Assembly (NCBI GenBank): GCA_025458105.1
Contig: JALOTD010000027.1
Location: 1-64,000 of the forward strand
Direction of reading: 5' to 3'
Length of the DNA stretch: 64,000 nucleotides
Source: Tabrizicola sp.
GTDB taxonomy: Bacteria; Pseudomonadota; Alphaproteobacteria; Rhodobacterales; Rhodobacteraceae
Part shown: positions 16,572 to 25,327 of the stretch, in pieces
How positions within the stretch are numbered: the first letter of the stretch is position 1
How the letters are laid out: the number at the start of each line of letters is the position of its first letter
The notes under the pieces: model-generated
Seen by the model: only the letters and a program-made list of their open reading frames with translations
Database searches by the model: none
Told to the model about the DNA's origin: nothing
Program-made: the position numbers and the translations under genes

Positions 16572-18242
16572 ATGTTGAAGATCCTGGCCCTGGGTGCCGT
16601 TCTGCTTTGGGTCCTGGCCGGGATCGGGCTTTACGCCATGATTAAGATGGACGTCCTGCCCTTGGGCACGCAGGGGTGGTACGCGCTGATCTGGCTGGCC
16701 GTCGGCCTTGTCCCTGTCGCCGTCGTCCTGGCCGCGCGGAACCCGTTCAACAGGATGACCGCCGAGGAGCGTCAGCGCGTGGTTGGCATCGTCCGACAGT
16801 TGTCGGTGAACAAACCCGTCTCGCCTGCCGACGCAAGCTGGATGGCGACGCTGATCAAGAAGTACGGTGGCGAGCGAAAGGCGTCGGACATGTTCCAGCT
16901 TCTGAAACGCGCGATCCGCACCGAGTTGCCCGCGATCCAGCGCGAGCGGCAGGCGGCCCAAGGCGCGCATGACGGGCCATCTGTCGTGCTGGCGCGGCGG
17001 CGGCGGGAGGCGGGGTTCGACCCCAGCCGCGACGGGACCAGCTGGTTCGGCGGGTTGCCCGCCCTGGGCGCGACGCCCTGGCCCCTGGACGCCGAGGGGC
17101 GACCGATGACCCCGCTGGCGCAGATCGACCTTACGGGGCTTGCGGCACAACTGCAGGTGCCCGGCCTGCCAGAGGAGGGAAGTCTGGCCTTCTTTGCCGC
17201 GCTGCCGGAAAAGGGCGAATGGGTCGGCGCGGTGCGCCATATCGCGGGGCCGGTCGGCGCAACGACCCAGCCGCCGGGGGCGCTGCGGCCAGTGGAGAAC
17301 CACTCCTTCGGCGGCCCCTTGCGCCGGGGCGAGCCGGGGGAAGGCCAGCTTCTGTTTCCACGCATGGCGCTGGACCTGGTCCCCGCCCCTGGCAAGGACC
17401 CGGACCGGCAGGCCGAGGTGGAGCGCGTGCTGGGTCCGGGGCGCCGCACCAACCTGGATGCGGGGCTGTTCAAGGGCACAGTCCCAGCCGACCGGCCCTT
17501 CAACCGCGACAGCCTGCTGCGGTTCCTGCACAGCGCAAAGATCGCGCTTGGCGCGGGCCAGAAGGCAGAGGCGGCGCTGCGGAAGATGCGGGACTTCACC
17601 CAGGCATCGGAAGCCTCGCTTGCGGCGAAACTGGAAGCGGCGACCGAGGGACGCGAGGAGATGGCGACGCGGTTGCAGGGGCTGCGGGCCGCCCTGGGAC
17701 CGCTGGAGCGGAGCATCGCCAATTTCCCGGCCGCCGTGGCGGCCCTTGTGGGCGAGCGCGACGGGATGGAGACTTGGGCCGGAGCGGGCGACCGCTGGGC
17801 ACCCCTGACCGAGGCCGAGCAGGCGACGCTGGCGCCGCTGCTGGCGCCCTGGACTGCGCATGGCGGGCTGGGCCATGTGCATCTCGACCAATGTTATGGC
17901 ATCCACCGGCGGATGGCGGATTGTGTGTCCGAAACGCTGCGGGTGATGGCGGTGGCCGAGGACCGCGTCTTTGCCGTTCTGCCCCAACCGGTGCAGGAGG
18001 CGGTCAACGGGGCCTGGCGTCAGCCCCATGACCGGGGGCATCACCAGATGTTCGGCGAGCCGGACAGCGTGCAAGACGCAGCGTCGAACTACATGGGGCA
18101 TTACCTGCTGTTGCAGCTGCAATGCGACGATCTTGCCGGGTTTCACTGGGGCGATGCGGGGGTTTTGCAGTTATGGATCGGACCGGCCGATCTTGAAGCG
18201 GGCCGCTGGGACCGGGTGACCATGTCCTTTGAGGGACACTAG
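16572..18242 (+). CDS. DUF1963 protein with N-terminal membrane anchor
   Basis: This 556-aa protein has two N-terminal hydrophobic helices (about residues 3-23 and 36-55), then a long middle region with a helical segment around KAEAALRKMRDFTQASEASL, and a C-terminal DUF1963 (YwqG-like) signature: QMFGEPDSVQ, LLLQLQCDD, FHWGDAGVLQLWI and DLEAGRWDRV. The ATG at 16572 is preceded by GGGAAGAGAG; the long open frame upstream is GC-rich read-through. Role unknown; DUF1963 proteins are often encoded beside toxins or effectors, but nothing like that is visible here. Its end overlaps the antisense small membrane protein gene. Confidence 0.75.
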   Translation: MLKILALGAVLLWVLAGIGLYAMIKMDVLPLGTQGWYALIWLAVGLVPVAVVLAARNPFNRMTAEERQRVVGIVRQLSVNKPVSPADASWMATLIKKYGGERKASDMFQLLKRAIRTELPAIQRERQAAQGAHDGPSVVLARRRREAGFDPSRDGTSWFGGLPALGATPWPLDAEGRPMTPLAQIDLTGLAAQLQVPGLPEEGSLAFFAALPEKGEWVGAVRHIAGPVGATTQPPGALRPVENHSFGGPLRRGEPGEGQLLFPRMALDLVPAPGKDPDRQAEVERVLGPGRRTNLDAGLFKGTVPADRPFNRDSLLRFLHSAKIALGAGQKAEAALRKMRDFTQASEASLAAKLEAATEGREEMATRLQGLRAALGPLERSIANFPAAVAALVGERDGMETWAGAGDRWAPLTEAEQATLAPLLAPWTAHGGLGHVHLDQCYGIHRRMADCVSETLRVMAVAEDRVFAVLPQPVQEAVNGAWRQPHDRGHHQMFGEPDSVQDAASNYMGHYLLLQLQCDDLAGFHWGDAGVLQLWIGPADLEAGRWDRVTMSFEGH

Positions 18243-18494
18243 GGCCCCGGTCGGGCGGGCCTGGCTTCCGTCGGGCGGGACCTGCCCCAGAACACCCACC
18301 TGACGCGGGCGGTCTGGCCAGAGCTGAACCCGGGTCAGAAGCGCGGCGGGCACACCGATCAACAGGCCGAACGGGGCGGCCCAGAGGATGGTTGCCCATT
18401 CGCACTGCCCCAGTACGAGGCCGGCGATCACGACAGACCCGGCCACGGACGAGGCCCAGAGTGCGATCAGCCAAAGGCGGTGATGCAGGACCAT
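18171..18494 (-). CDS. Small two-helix membrane protein (hypothetical)
   Basis: This 107-aa frame starts MVLHHRLWLIALWASSVAGS and has two hydrophobic helices (about residues 5-28 and 34-54, the latter TILWAAPFGLLIGVPAALL) followed by a polar tail. The layout resembles short membrane proteins that some Rhodobacterales annotations mislabel as CTP synthetase. The last 24 codons are antisense to the end of the DUF1963 gene, so the true stop region may be read-through of a shorter ancestral gene. An upstream in-frame ATG at 18518 is possible. I have moderate confidence only. Confidence 0.5.
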   Translation of the reverse strand: MVLHHRLWLIALWASSVAGSVVIAGLVLGQCEWATILWAAPFGLLIGVPAALLTRVQLWPDRPRQVGVLGQVPPDGSQARPTGALVSLKGHGHPVPAARFKIGRSDP

Positions 18495-18635
18495 GCCAAG
18501 TCCTCCTGCGTGGATCATGGGGGCCAGGTTTCAAGAAGGCTAACCGGTTGTGACCGGTTAAGGTCCCGGGCGCTGTGGAAAATGCGGGCAATTCTGCGCT
18601 ACCCCGGCAAAAGGGGCTCGCAGGGGTGGGACGCG

Positions 18636-18887
18636 CTAGCCGATGTCCATTGCAATCGCGTGGATGCGCTGGTTCAGGTCGCCCAGTGCCTGATGCACCG
18701 CGCGGTGGCGGGCGACGCGGGTCATCGCGGCAAGGGCCTCGGCCCGGATCGTGATGTGGAAATGGCTTTCGCCTGAACCATCATCGCCTGCGTGGCCTGC
18801 GTGGCGGTGGCTTTCGTTCACCACTGTCAGCAGCGACGGATGGAAGGCAGCGGTCAGGCAGGCCTCGATTTCGTCTTTCACAGCCAT
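18636..18887 (-). CDS. BolA family protein
   Basis: This 83-aa protein starts MAVKDEIEACLTAAFHPSLL and shows the BolA signature: VVNESHRHAGH, the SHFHITI strand with the conserved His, and RHRAVHQALGDLNQRIHAIA. BolA proteins bind [2Fe-2S] clusters together with monothiol glutaredoxins, using the conserved His, and can act in iron homeostasis or gene regulation. The ATG at 18887 has GGGGGCC upstream; the longer frame to 19016 is rejected because it runs into the divergent J-domain gene. No glutaredoxin gene is adjacent. Confidence 0.9.
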   Translation of the reverse strand: MAVKDEIEACLTAAFHPSLLTVVNESHRHAGHAGDDGSGESHFHITIRAEALAAMTRVARHRAVHQALGDLNQRIHAIAMDIG

Positions 18888-18957
18888 GTCAGGCCCCCTT
18901 CTAACTTCCTGGAAAAGCCCTAAACTCATGCCCCCGAGTCGGAAAGGCCCAGAGCGT

Positions 18958-19590
18958 ATGTCCAGTCGTCCGCCCTTCGAGTTCAACATCAGCGCTGCGG
19001 CTGCGAAGAAGCGCAAGACCTCTGGACGGCGGGGGATGTCGGGGGCGTTCGAGACGGCGGATCGGCCTTGCGATTACCCCGGCTGCAAGGAGAAGGGGGC
19101 CTACCGGGCGCCGAAGTCTCCAGACCTGCTGGATGAGTTCTTCTGGTTCTGCAAGGACCATATCCGCGAGTACAACCTGAAATGGAACTTCTTTCAGGGG
19201 ACGACGGATGAGGAATTCCAGAAGTTCCTCGACAAGGACCGACTGTGGGAGCGCGAGACGAAGCCCTTCAGCCGGATCGGAGACGGCAATGCCTGGGCGC
19301 GGCTGGGGGTGAACGATCCCATGGCGCTTTTGGGTGAGAAGGCGACGCAGAACCCCGGTCGCCCAAGCTCGGCCGCGACGCGGAAACTGCCGCCGACGGA
19401 ACGCAAGGCGATCGAGATCCTGGATGCGCGCGACACGATGTCGAAGGCGGAAATCCGCAAGGTCTACAAGGGGTTGATCAAGGTCCTGCACCCCGACATG
19501 AACGGCGGCGACCGCAGCCATGAGGAACAGCTGCAAGAGGTGGTCTGGGCCTGGGACCAGCTGAAGGACAGCCGCTATTTCCGCGACTGA
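18958..19590 (+). CDS. J-domain (DnaJ-like) protein
   Basis: This 210-aa cytosolic protein has a poorly conserved N-terminal half with a Cys-containing segment (CDYPGCKEKG, FWFCKDHIREYN) that could bind a metal, and a C-terminal J-like domain: EIRKVYKGLIKVLHPDMNGG holds the HPD motif that stimulates Hsp70 ATPase. The start is either 18958 (MSSRPPFEFNI) or 18928; both are in frame. It is divergent from bolA and overlaps the end of the convergent DUF4166 gene by 16 bases. Confidence 0.88.
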   Translation: MSSRPPFEFNISAAAAKKRKTSGRRGMSGAFETADRPCDYPGCKEKGAYRAPKSPDLLDEFFWFCKDHIREYNLKWNFFQGTTDEEFQKFLDKDRLWERETKPFSRIGDGNAWARLGVNDPMALLGEKATQNPGRPSSAATRKLPPTERKAIEILDARDTMSKAEIRKVYKGLIKVLHPDMNGGDRSHEEQLQEVVWAWDQLKDSRYFRD

Positions 19591-21200
19591 TCTTCGACCA
19601 GCCAGCCGCGATAGCGCACGATGAGGCCTGTCAGCGGGTGCGACAGGGCGACGTCAAAACAGGCGCGGCCCTGATCGTCCACGGTTTCGCGGGTGGTGCT
19701 GACCGGAAGCAGCCAGCGCGGGATCGGCAGGCCCAGGCACCAGCCCTGCGTGACGGGATAGGCAAGGCCAGTCGCGTCGGCGGCAAGCGCGATGCGGAAG
19801 GACAAGGGGCCAAAGCGTTCGATCAGGCCATTGCCGTCAGCGGGTGGGCTGAGCCGTGAGCGGAAGCGCCGTGCAGCGAACTGGCGGGTCCAGAGCTCGG
19901 TCTCGCCCTGGCGGTCCATCGTCACGGTGACGGGCGTGTCCGCGCTGGCGGGTGGAAAGCGCATAAGGCCTGCGACCAGGCGGGAGAGGATGCCCCTGCC
20001 CCGCTGCACCTCGGCCTGGCCGGTCCAGATGCGGCGGTCCAGCACAGTGTGGAGGTCGCAGAGCGCCGGGGGGAGACTGGTCAGGTCAACAGCGCGGGAA
20101 AAGAGCGGCGGGAAAGGCCGGGTGTCTTGCCGGGTCGTGATGCGGTAGGGGGTCATCTCAGCCTCGATCGCCGCAAGGGGCAGGTCAAGGCACGGCCGCG
20201 CGCCGGGGGCGAGCTTGCCGTTGCATAAGGCGGCTACGGCGGCGCGGGCGGGCAAGGTTGGGATTTCGGGGCCGTCCCCGGCCTCGGCCGTCAGGGTCCA
20301 GCTGCGCTCTTCGGCGCCGGTCGGGGTTGTGCCGATGACGGTGACGCGCATGCCGCCCCGGTCGGTGCCGAAGGGGTATAGCCGGTCGGCCATCCAGCGC
20401 AGGGGGCGGGCCAGGGGGACGAGGCTGCGGACAAGGCCCAGTCGCGGGGCGAAGCTGAGGGCCCAAAGGCCAAGATGCATGACCGAAAGCTCCAACCCCG
20501 CACGGAACCGGACAGAGCGGGCCTGGAAGGCAGAGGGGAAGAGCGTGAGGTCGGGTGCCCCGATGGGGCTTGCCCAGCGCGGGCCCTGGCCGATGTCGAT
20601 GCGGCGGGGCCGCGACCAGCCGGGCACGGGGTCAGGGCGGCCAGCGCGCCAGAAGGGGACGGGGTGCCCTGCCTGGGCGAGGATCGCCTGCACGACGGCT
20701 AGGCCCCTTGGCGCGCGGTTGCCGGGCAGGATGACGCTGTCGATCAGGTGGAGGTCGGTGAGGCCCGCGGAGAGGTCTTGGACAGCCGCGGCCGAGAGGG
20801 CCGGGACAGAGGAGACGCCGGAGAGGCAGACAAGGCCCCGGTCGCGGGCAAAGCTGTCGAGGGCCGTGATCCCGGCGGTAAAGGCGGCGTCATCCGAGAG
20901 GTCCAGATAGTGCGCTCCGCACCTGAGGGCCGCGCGCGCCACGGGATAGCCTTGCGAGTCGGGCTGAAACGGGCCAGCGGCGTCGATCACCAGAAACGGC
21001 CGCTCGGCTTCAATCACGGGGCCGGGGTCGCTGCGGTCGATGCGGGCGGCGCGGGCTTGGATGCGGTGGGCGAGAGCGGTCGCTGCGGAAAGGTCGCGGC
21101 CGGCGACGATCACCTCTACCCCGGGGAGGCGGGCAAGGGCGGCGGACAGGCGGCTGCCGAAGACGCCCGTGCCACCGATCACGAGGATGCGGTCACTCAA
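19575..21200 (-). CDS. Saccharopine dehydrogenase-like NADP-binding / DUF4166 fusion protein
   Basis: This 541-aa protein begins with a Rossmann fold (ILVIGGTGVFGSRLSAALAR, residues 5-24) of the saccharopine-dehydrogenase NADP-binding type, continuing through VIDAAGPFQPDSQGYPVARA and CGAHYLDLSDD. From about residue 350 it carries a DUF4166-type C-terminal domain (VLDRRIWTGQAEVQRGRGIL, GETELWTRQFAARRFRS, CFDVALSHPLTGLIVRYRGW). The substrate is unknown. It starts 8 bases inside the end of the DCC gene upstream, so the two are probably co-translated. Confidence 0.8.
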   Translation of the reverse strand: MSDRILVIGGTGVFGSRLSAALARLPGVEVIVAGRDLSAATALAHRIQARAARIDRSDPGPVIEAERPFLVIDAAGPFQPDSQGYPVARAALRCGAHYLDLSDDAAFTAGITALDSFARDRGLVCLSGVSSVPALSAAAVQDLSAGLTDLHLIDSVILPGNRAPRGLAVVQAILAQAGHPVPFWRAGRPDPVPGWSRPRRIDIGQGPRWASPIGAPDLTLFPSAFQARSVRFRAGLELSVMHLGLWALSFAPRLGLVRSLVPLARPLRWMADRLYPFGTDRGGMRVTVIGTTPTGAEERSWTLTAEAGDGPEIPTLPARAAVAALCNGKLAPGARPCLDLPLAAIEAEMTPYRITTRQDTRPFPPLFSRAVDLTSLPPALCDLHTVLDRRIWTGQAEVQRGRGILSRLVAGLMRFPPASADTPVTVTMDRQGETELWTRQFAARRFRSRLSPPADGNGLIERFGPLSFRIALAADATGLAYPVTQGWCLGLPIPRWLLPVSTTRETVDDQGRACFDVALSHPLTGLIVRYRGWLVEDQSRK

Positions 21201-21603
21201 TCAGGCGGGCTTTCAGGTCGGGACCGGGCATCACGCAGGACTGTCGGCCAAAGCGATAGCGGTTGCGGGCGATCAGGTCATAAAGCGGGTCGGACAGGCG
21301 GCGGGGCAGCCAATCCACCGCCACCAGCCCGCGCCAGGGCCAGCCCAGCGCCCGCATGGCTGCCGCAAAGGCCGCCATTTTCACATGCGCGCGGCCCCCG
21401 GTCAGGACGATGTTCGTCTCCATCAGATCAGGGTCAAGGCCATGGGCTTCGTAAAGAGACCGTCCCAAAGGGGAATGAGCCGTGACGAAGCGGAACCGCT
21501 TTGCGTGATCGTGGCGGGCCATGAAGCGGGCAAAGCCTGAACAGAAAACGCATGTGCCGTCGAAGACGATCAGATCCGCTTCCGTGAGGGCAAGCATGTC
21601 CAT
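21193..21603 (-). CDS. DCC family thiol-disulfide oxidoreductase-like protein (DUF393)
   Basis: This 136-aa protein has the family motif VFDGTCVFCSGFARF (C18-x2-C21 after an Asp-Gly), HDHAKRFRFVTAHSP and LGWPWRGLVAVDWLPRRLSD. DUF393/DCC proteins share a thioredoxin-like fold with a redox-active CxxC, and their substrates are largely unknown. It lies upstream of the DUF4166 fusion gene with an 8-base overlap and downstream of msrB on the same strand, giving a possible three-gene redox-related transcription unit. Confidence 0.88.
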   Translation of the reverse strand: MDMLALTEADLIVFDGTCVFCSGFARFMARHDHAKRFRFVTAHSPLGRSLYEAHGLDPDLMETNIVLTGGRAHVKMAAFAAAMRALGWPWRGLVAVDWLPRRLSDPLYDLIARNRYRFGRQSCVMPGPDLKARLIE

Positions 21604-21651
21604 GTGATGAAAATAGTAACGCGTTCGGGAAAAGCCACGCGACAGAACGCC

Positions 21652-22098
21652 CTAGACCGCCACGAACTGCAAGGCGATGCCATTGATGCAGTAGCGCAGG
21701 CCGGTGGGCGGCGGACCGTCCTTGAAGACATGGCCGAAATGGCCGCCACAGCGGCGGCAGTGGACCTCTGTCCTGCTGCCAATGAGGCCGCCGTCTTCGC
21801 GGGTGCGGACGGCATCCGGCAGCGGCTCCCAGAAGGACGGCCAGCCGGTGCCGCTGTCGTATTTGGCGGCAGAGGAAAAGACGGGCAGGTCACACCCCTT
21901 GCAATGATAGGTGCCGGGGCGTTTCTCATTGTTCAGGCGGCTGGTGTTCGGGCGTTCGGTCGCCTCTTCCCTAAGCACGCGGTAGGCGAGGTCAGACAGA
22001 CGCGCGCGCCATTCAGCCTCGGTCAGGGTGAATTCGAAAGCTTCGGCCTGCGCCATGGGGGCGGCCAGGACCGACAGAAGAAAGAGGCGGCGGTGCAT
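21652..22098 (-). CDS. msrB: Exported peptide-methionine (R)-S-oxide reductase
   Basis: This 148-aa protein has an N-terminal signal peptide (MHRRLFLLSVLAAPMAQAEA) and a full MsrB domain: zinc Cys pairs C66/C69 (CKGC) and C114/C117 (CRRC), the DSGTGWPSFWEPL block, GGHFGHVFKDGP, and the catalytic cysteine C137 in RYCING. It should reduce methionine-R-sulfoxide in periplasmic proteins. The start at 22098 has AAGGAA 7 bases upstream; the longer frame is read-through. It is divergent from cobS. Confidence 0.93.
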   Translation of the reverse strand: MHRRLFLLSVLAAPMAQAEAFEFTLTEAEWRARLSDLAYRVLREEATERPNTSRLNNEKRPGTYHCKGCDLPVFSSAAKYDSGTGWPSFWEPLPDAVRTREDGGLIGSRTEVHCRRCGGHFGHVFKDGPPPTGLRYCINGIALQFVAV

Positions 22099-22271
22099 CG
22101 AGGGTTCCTTTTGCTGCAGGCTAGTGCGAAAGCCACGGGGCCGCGAAGCGGGAAGTTGCCCGGTCACGCAGATGGGAAACCGCCCTTCCCCTTGAACCCC
22201 CCCGCGATATGTTCCAAGGATGACAGGTCCGGGCGCAATGGGGTGCCGGGCAGCTATCAAGGGCGCGTGCG

Positions 22272-23246
22272 ATGCTGGATCAGGCGATGAAACCGACCGA
22301 AGAGATTTCGGTCCGCGATGTGTTCGGGATCGACACCGACATGCGCGTGAAGGGCTTTGCCGAGCGTACCGACCGTGTGCCCGAGATCGACCCAACCTAC
22401 AAGTTCGACCCGGATACGACTTTGGCGATCCTTGCCGGGTTTGCCTATAATCGTCGGGTGATGATCCAGGGCTATCACGGCACGGGGAAATCGACGCATA
22501 TCGAGCAGGTGGCGGCACGGCTGAACTGGCCCTGCGTGCGGGTGAACCTGGACAGCCACATCAGCCGGATCGACCTGATCGGCAAAGACGCGATCAAGCT
22601 GCGGGACGGCAAGCAGGTGACCGAGTTCCACGAGGGCATCCTGCCCTGGGCGCTGCGGAACCCCGTCGCCATCGTCTTCGACGAATACGATGCGGGCCGG
22701 GCGGACGTTATGTTCGTGATCCAGCGCGTGCTGGAGCATGACGGCAAGCTGACGCTTCTGGACCAGAACGAGATCATCACACCGCACCCGTCCTTCCGCC
22801 TCTTCGCGACGTCGAACACGGTGGGTCTGGGGGATACGACGGGCCTTTACCACGGGGTCCAGCAGATCAACCAGGCGCAGATGGACCGCTGGAGCCTGGT
22901 CGCGACGCTGAACTATCTGAGCCATGATGCCGAGGCCGCCATCGTCTTGGCCAAGTCGCCGCATTACAACACCGAGAAAGGCCGCAAGACCATCAATCAG
23001 ATGGTGACCGTGGCCGACCTGACGCGGACGGCGTTCATGAATGGCGATCTATCGACCGTGATGTCGCCGCGTACGGTGCTGAACTGGGCCGCCAACGCCG
23101 AAATCTTCCGCAACGTGGGCTATGCCTTCCGGCTGACCTTCCTGAACAAATGCGACGAGCTGGAGCGCCAGACCGTGGCCGAGTTCTACCAGCGCTGCTT
23201 CGCCGAGGAGTTGCCGGAAAGCGCGGCCAGCATGGCGATGAAGTGA
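22272..23246 (+). CDS. cobS: Aerobic cobaltochelatase subunit CobS
   Basis: This 324-aa AAA+ ATPase partners CobT and CobN to insert cobalt into hydrogenobyrinate a,c-diamide during aerobic B12 synthesis. Walker A is GYHGTGKS at residues 67-74, Walker [10 protein letters not shown] about 133-141, with [20 protein letters not shown] as the sensor region. The N-terminal [18 protein letters not shown] is diagnostic of CobS. The start could be 22272 or the ATG at 22287. The stop overlaps the ATG of the next small gene (TGATG). Confidence 0.95.
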   Translation: MLDQAMKPTEEISVRDVFGIDTDMRVKGFAERTDRVPEIDPTYKFDPDTTLAILAGFAYNRRVMIQGYHGTGKSTHIEQVAARLNWPCVRVNLDSHISRIDLIGKDAIKLRDGKQVTEFHEGILPWALRNPVAIVFDEYDAGRADVMFVIQRVLEHDGKLTLLDQNEIITPHPSFRLFATSNTVGLGDTTGLYHGVQQINQAQMDRWSLVATLNYLSHDAEAAIVLAKSPHYNTEKGRKTINQMVTVADLTRTAFMNGDLSTVMSPRTVLNWAANAEIFRNVGYAFRLTFLNKCDELERQTVAEFYQRCFAEELPESAASMAMK

Positions 23247-23716
23247 TGCGGGCGGGGCGAGCCGCCGGGTTCGCCCTTTCGTTTCTGCTTAGTGCGGGGT
23301 CGGCAGGCGCGCAGGGAACGTATGAGCCGCTGCTTTCTTGCGCGGCAGAATTCCAGGCGCGGTCGATCTACGCTGAATCACTCGGTCTGGCGGATGCTGG
23401 TCACATCTCATTCCTGATGGGTCGGTCTGATATTTTCTTGCGTCTTGCAGAAGCTGTCGGTCCCAGGGAGACGATCTCGTGTCCTGGTGCCCGCGGTCCG
23501 GTCATTGATCTTGTAATCTGTCTGGGCCCAAAAGACCTGAGCGCAGATCGATCCGCCCTTGTCTCCGAGCGCTTGATCGAACTGGCGAATGCAAACCGTG
23601 GAAACCTGCGGCTCGAGGCATGCATGGTTGACGAGACCTGCGCCGAGTGCATGAGGCTTTTCAATAGGATGGTGAGAGAGAGTTCTCCACTGGCCCGGGA
23701 CACAACTCCACCCTGA
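23246..23716 (+). CDS. Secreted hypothetical protein, low GC
   Basis: This 156-aa protein has a cleavable signal peptide (RAAGFALSFLLSAGSAGAQG) and six cysteines in the mature part, three of them clustered at the C-terminus (EACMVDETCAECMRLF). I do not recognise the family. Its ATG overlaps the cobS stop, indicating translational coupling. By hand count bases 23341-23700 are about 57% GC, clearly below the neighbours, which suggests a different origin or weak codon selection. It sits between cobS and cobT, where many relatives have none. Confidence 0.65.
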   Translation: MRAGRAAGFALSFLLSAGSAGAQGTYEPLLSCAAEFQARSIYAESLGLADAGHISFLMGRSDIFLRLAEAVGPRETISCPGARGPVIDLVICLGPKDLSADRSALVSERLIELANANRGNLRLEACMVDETCAECMRLFNRMVRESSPLARDTTPP

Positions 23717-23798
23717 AGAGAGAAGGAGACCGACCAACGGGCCGCAAAAGTTTTCATTCCGCCTTGAAAAAGTGCGATTCTGCGGGCCTCATGCTGAA

Positions 23799-24176
23799 AT
23801 GGCGCGCGGTTTGGGAACATATCTCACCGTCCTTGTGCTCGGGGCTGTGCCCGCCCCCGGAGCGGCCGATCCCCTGTTGCGCGAGTTTGCGGTCTGCGCA
23901 GGGCGGCTTTCGGCGGTGATGGAAGACCAGTGGATGTTCGACGGGCCGGGGTCGGAACGGACAGCGGAGGAGCTGGCTGCCGTCGTCTCGCTGATCGAGG
24001 CGACCATGCCAAATGGCGCGGGGCGGCAGGTGATGGCCTGGCGGATCGATGCCAAAGTAGCGCAGCGGAGGCTTCTGCATCAGGCCCGGTTCGCCGAGGA
24101 CCCGAGGCTGGCCCAAACGGCGGCGGCCAGAGCCGAAGCCCTGGCCGCCACGTGTCGTGCGCTGACGCTCAGTTAG
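23799..24176 (+). CDS. Secreted hypothetical protein
   Basis: This 125-aa protein has an N-terminal signal peptide (ARGLGTYLTVLVLGAVPAPG) and an all-helical mature part with two or three cysteines (EFAVCAGRLSAVMEDQW, AATCRALTLS). The helix with VCAGRLSAVMEDQWM resembles the LAMTCLALWAS helix in the protein encoded at 24796-25203, so they may belong to the same small family. No catalytic motif is seen. An upstream GTG at 23772 is in frame. It is convergent with the FMN reductase gene (4-base overlap). Confidence 0.65.
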   Translation: MARGLGTYLTVLVLGAVPAPGAADPLLREFAVCAGRLSAVMEDQWMFDGPGSERTAEELAAVVSLIEATMPNGAGRQVMAWRIDAKVAQRRLLHQARFAEDPRLAQTAAARAEALAATCRALTLS

Positions 24177-24754
24177 CGGGCTGCCATCGTGGCCTTGGCC
24201 CACCAGGCCATGTCATCGAGCATCGCCTTGGCCGATGGCTCGATCGAGCCCGCGATGTCGCCGAGGTTGCCCGAACCGCCAAAGCCCGGGTGAACCTTGA
24301 AGAAGTCGCCGCCGCCGATGTGCACGCCGTTGCGGACCGGGACCATCTGCAGTTCCACTGCGATCAGGCGCAGGTGTTCTGCCGCGCGGGTGCCGCCGAC
24401 CGAGCCATAGGCCACGACGCCAGCGGGCTTTTTCGCCCACTCGACATAGGCCTGGTCCAGCGCGTTCTTCAGCGCCCCGGTGATCGAGCGGTTGTATTCC
24501 GCGACAACGAAGATGTAGCCGTCGAACTCGGCCAGCTTTTTCTGCCACTTGACCGCGACGGCGTTCTGCGACGGCGCCCAGGCGTTCGAGGCGACCTCGT
24601 CGAAGAAGGGCAGCGGATAGTCGCGCAGGTCCAGCACTTCGACATCCATATCGCCGCGCGCTTCAGCCTGGGCCTTGATCCAAGCGGTCGGGATGTCGGC
24701 AAAACGGGTCGGGCGGGTCGAGGAGACGATGATCGCGATTTTTGGCTTGGCCAT
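24173..24754 (-). CDS. NADPH-dependent FMN reductase family protein
   Basis: This 193-aa flavodoxin-fold protein starts MAKPKIAIIVSSTRPTRFAD, where SSTRP binds the FMN phosphate. FVVAEYNRSITGALKNALDQ and YGSVGGTRAAEHLRLIAVEL are the family-typical loops. It is a cytosolic NAD(P)H:quinone or azo-type reductase; the physiological substrate cannot be told. The start at 24754 is supported by AAAGGAAG upstream, removing 33 residues of read-through. Confidence 0.9.
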   Translation of the reverse strand: MAKPKIAIIVSSTRPTRFADIPTAWIKAQAEARGDMDVEVLDLRDYPLPFFDEVASNAWAPSQNAVAVKWQKKLAEFDGYIFVVAEYNRSITGALKNALDQAYVEWAKKPAGVVAYGSVGGTRAAEHLRLIAVELQMVPVRNGVHIGGGDFFKVHPGFGGSGNLGDIAGSIEPSAKAMLDDMAWWAKATMAAR

Positions 24755-24795
24755 TTGAGGGCTTCCTTTGCGGGGGGTGACGTTCACTGCCCCGT

Positions 24796-25203
24796 TTATG
24801 TGGGAGGGTTCGTCCCTTCGCCAATTCGGCACGTTCGCGCCGGGTCTGTGCAATGGCGCACCGGCAACAGGTCCATGTCAGCCTCATCCCGGGTTGCGGG
24901 ATTGTTCAGTTCGGCCTGCAGGCTGCGGTAGTACGCCATCTCTTCGTCAAAGAGGCTGTCGAATAGCGCTGCTTCCTCTGGCGTGGCCGTCTGCGCGATC
25001 AGGCGCGCGAAGAAGACCATCTCTTTCGCCTTGGCCGCTGGGTCGATGCCCGCGCTGTTGGCCTCAATATCGCTGGCCCACAGCGCAAGGCAGGTCATAG
25101 CAAGACCATGCGAGACCGTAGGCAGGACTTCAGGCTCGGCCTCGGTCTGGGCGACAAGCGGTGTGGCGCAGAGGATGAACGGAAGGAGGAAGGTCAGGCG
25201 CAT
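24796..25203 (-). CDS. Secreted hypothetical protein
   Basis: This 135-aa protein has a signal peptide (MRLTFLLPFILCATPLVAQ) and a helical mature domain with Cys residues in VSHGLAMTCLALWASDIE and VRHCTDPARTCRIG. It has no recognised family. It may start five residues earlier at 25218. The helix pattern and Cys spacing recall the protein encoded at 23799-24176. It is divergent from cobT. Confidence 0.65.
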   Translation of the reverse strand: MRLTFLLPFILCATPLVAQTEAEPEVLPTVSHGLAMTCLALWASDIEANSAGIDPAAKAKEMVFFARLIAQTATPEEAALFDSLFDEEMAYYRSLQAELNNPATRDEADMDLLPVRHCTDPARTCRIGEGTNPPT

Positions 25204-25327
25204 GGCAAACTCGGTCATGGAACTTGGCGTCGCTTAGCCCGGACAGGGGACGCCGACCAGTCAGCTTTTCCTGCCAGCCGCACCTGCCGGGCTTGCCGAG
25301 GCCCGAACGGGGTGCTTTATCTTCGTC

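Noticed and set aside
16044-18146. 700-codon minus-strand frame opposite the DUF1963 gene
   Set aside because: It is antisense to a protein with a clear DUF1963 signature; only its last 100 codons lie in a gap, and they are weak.
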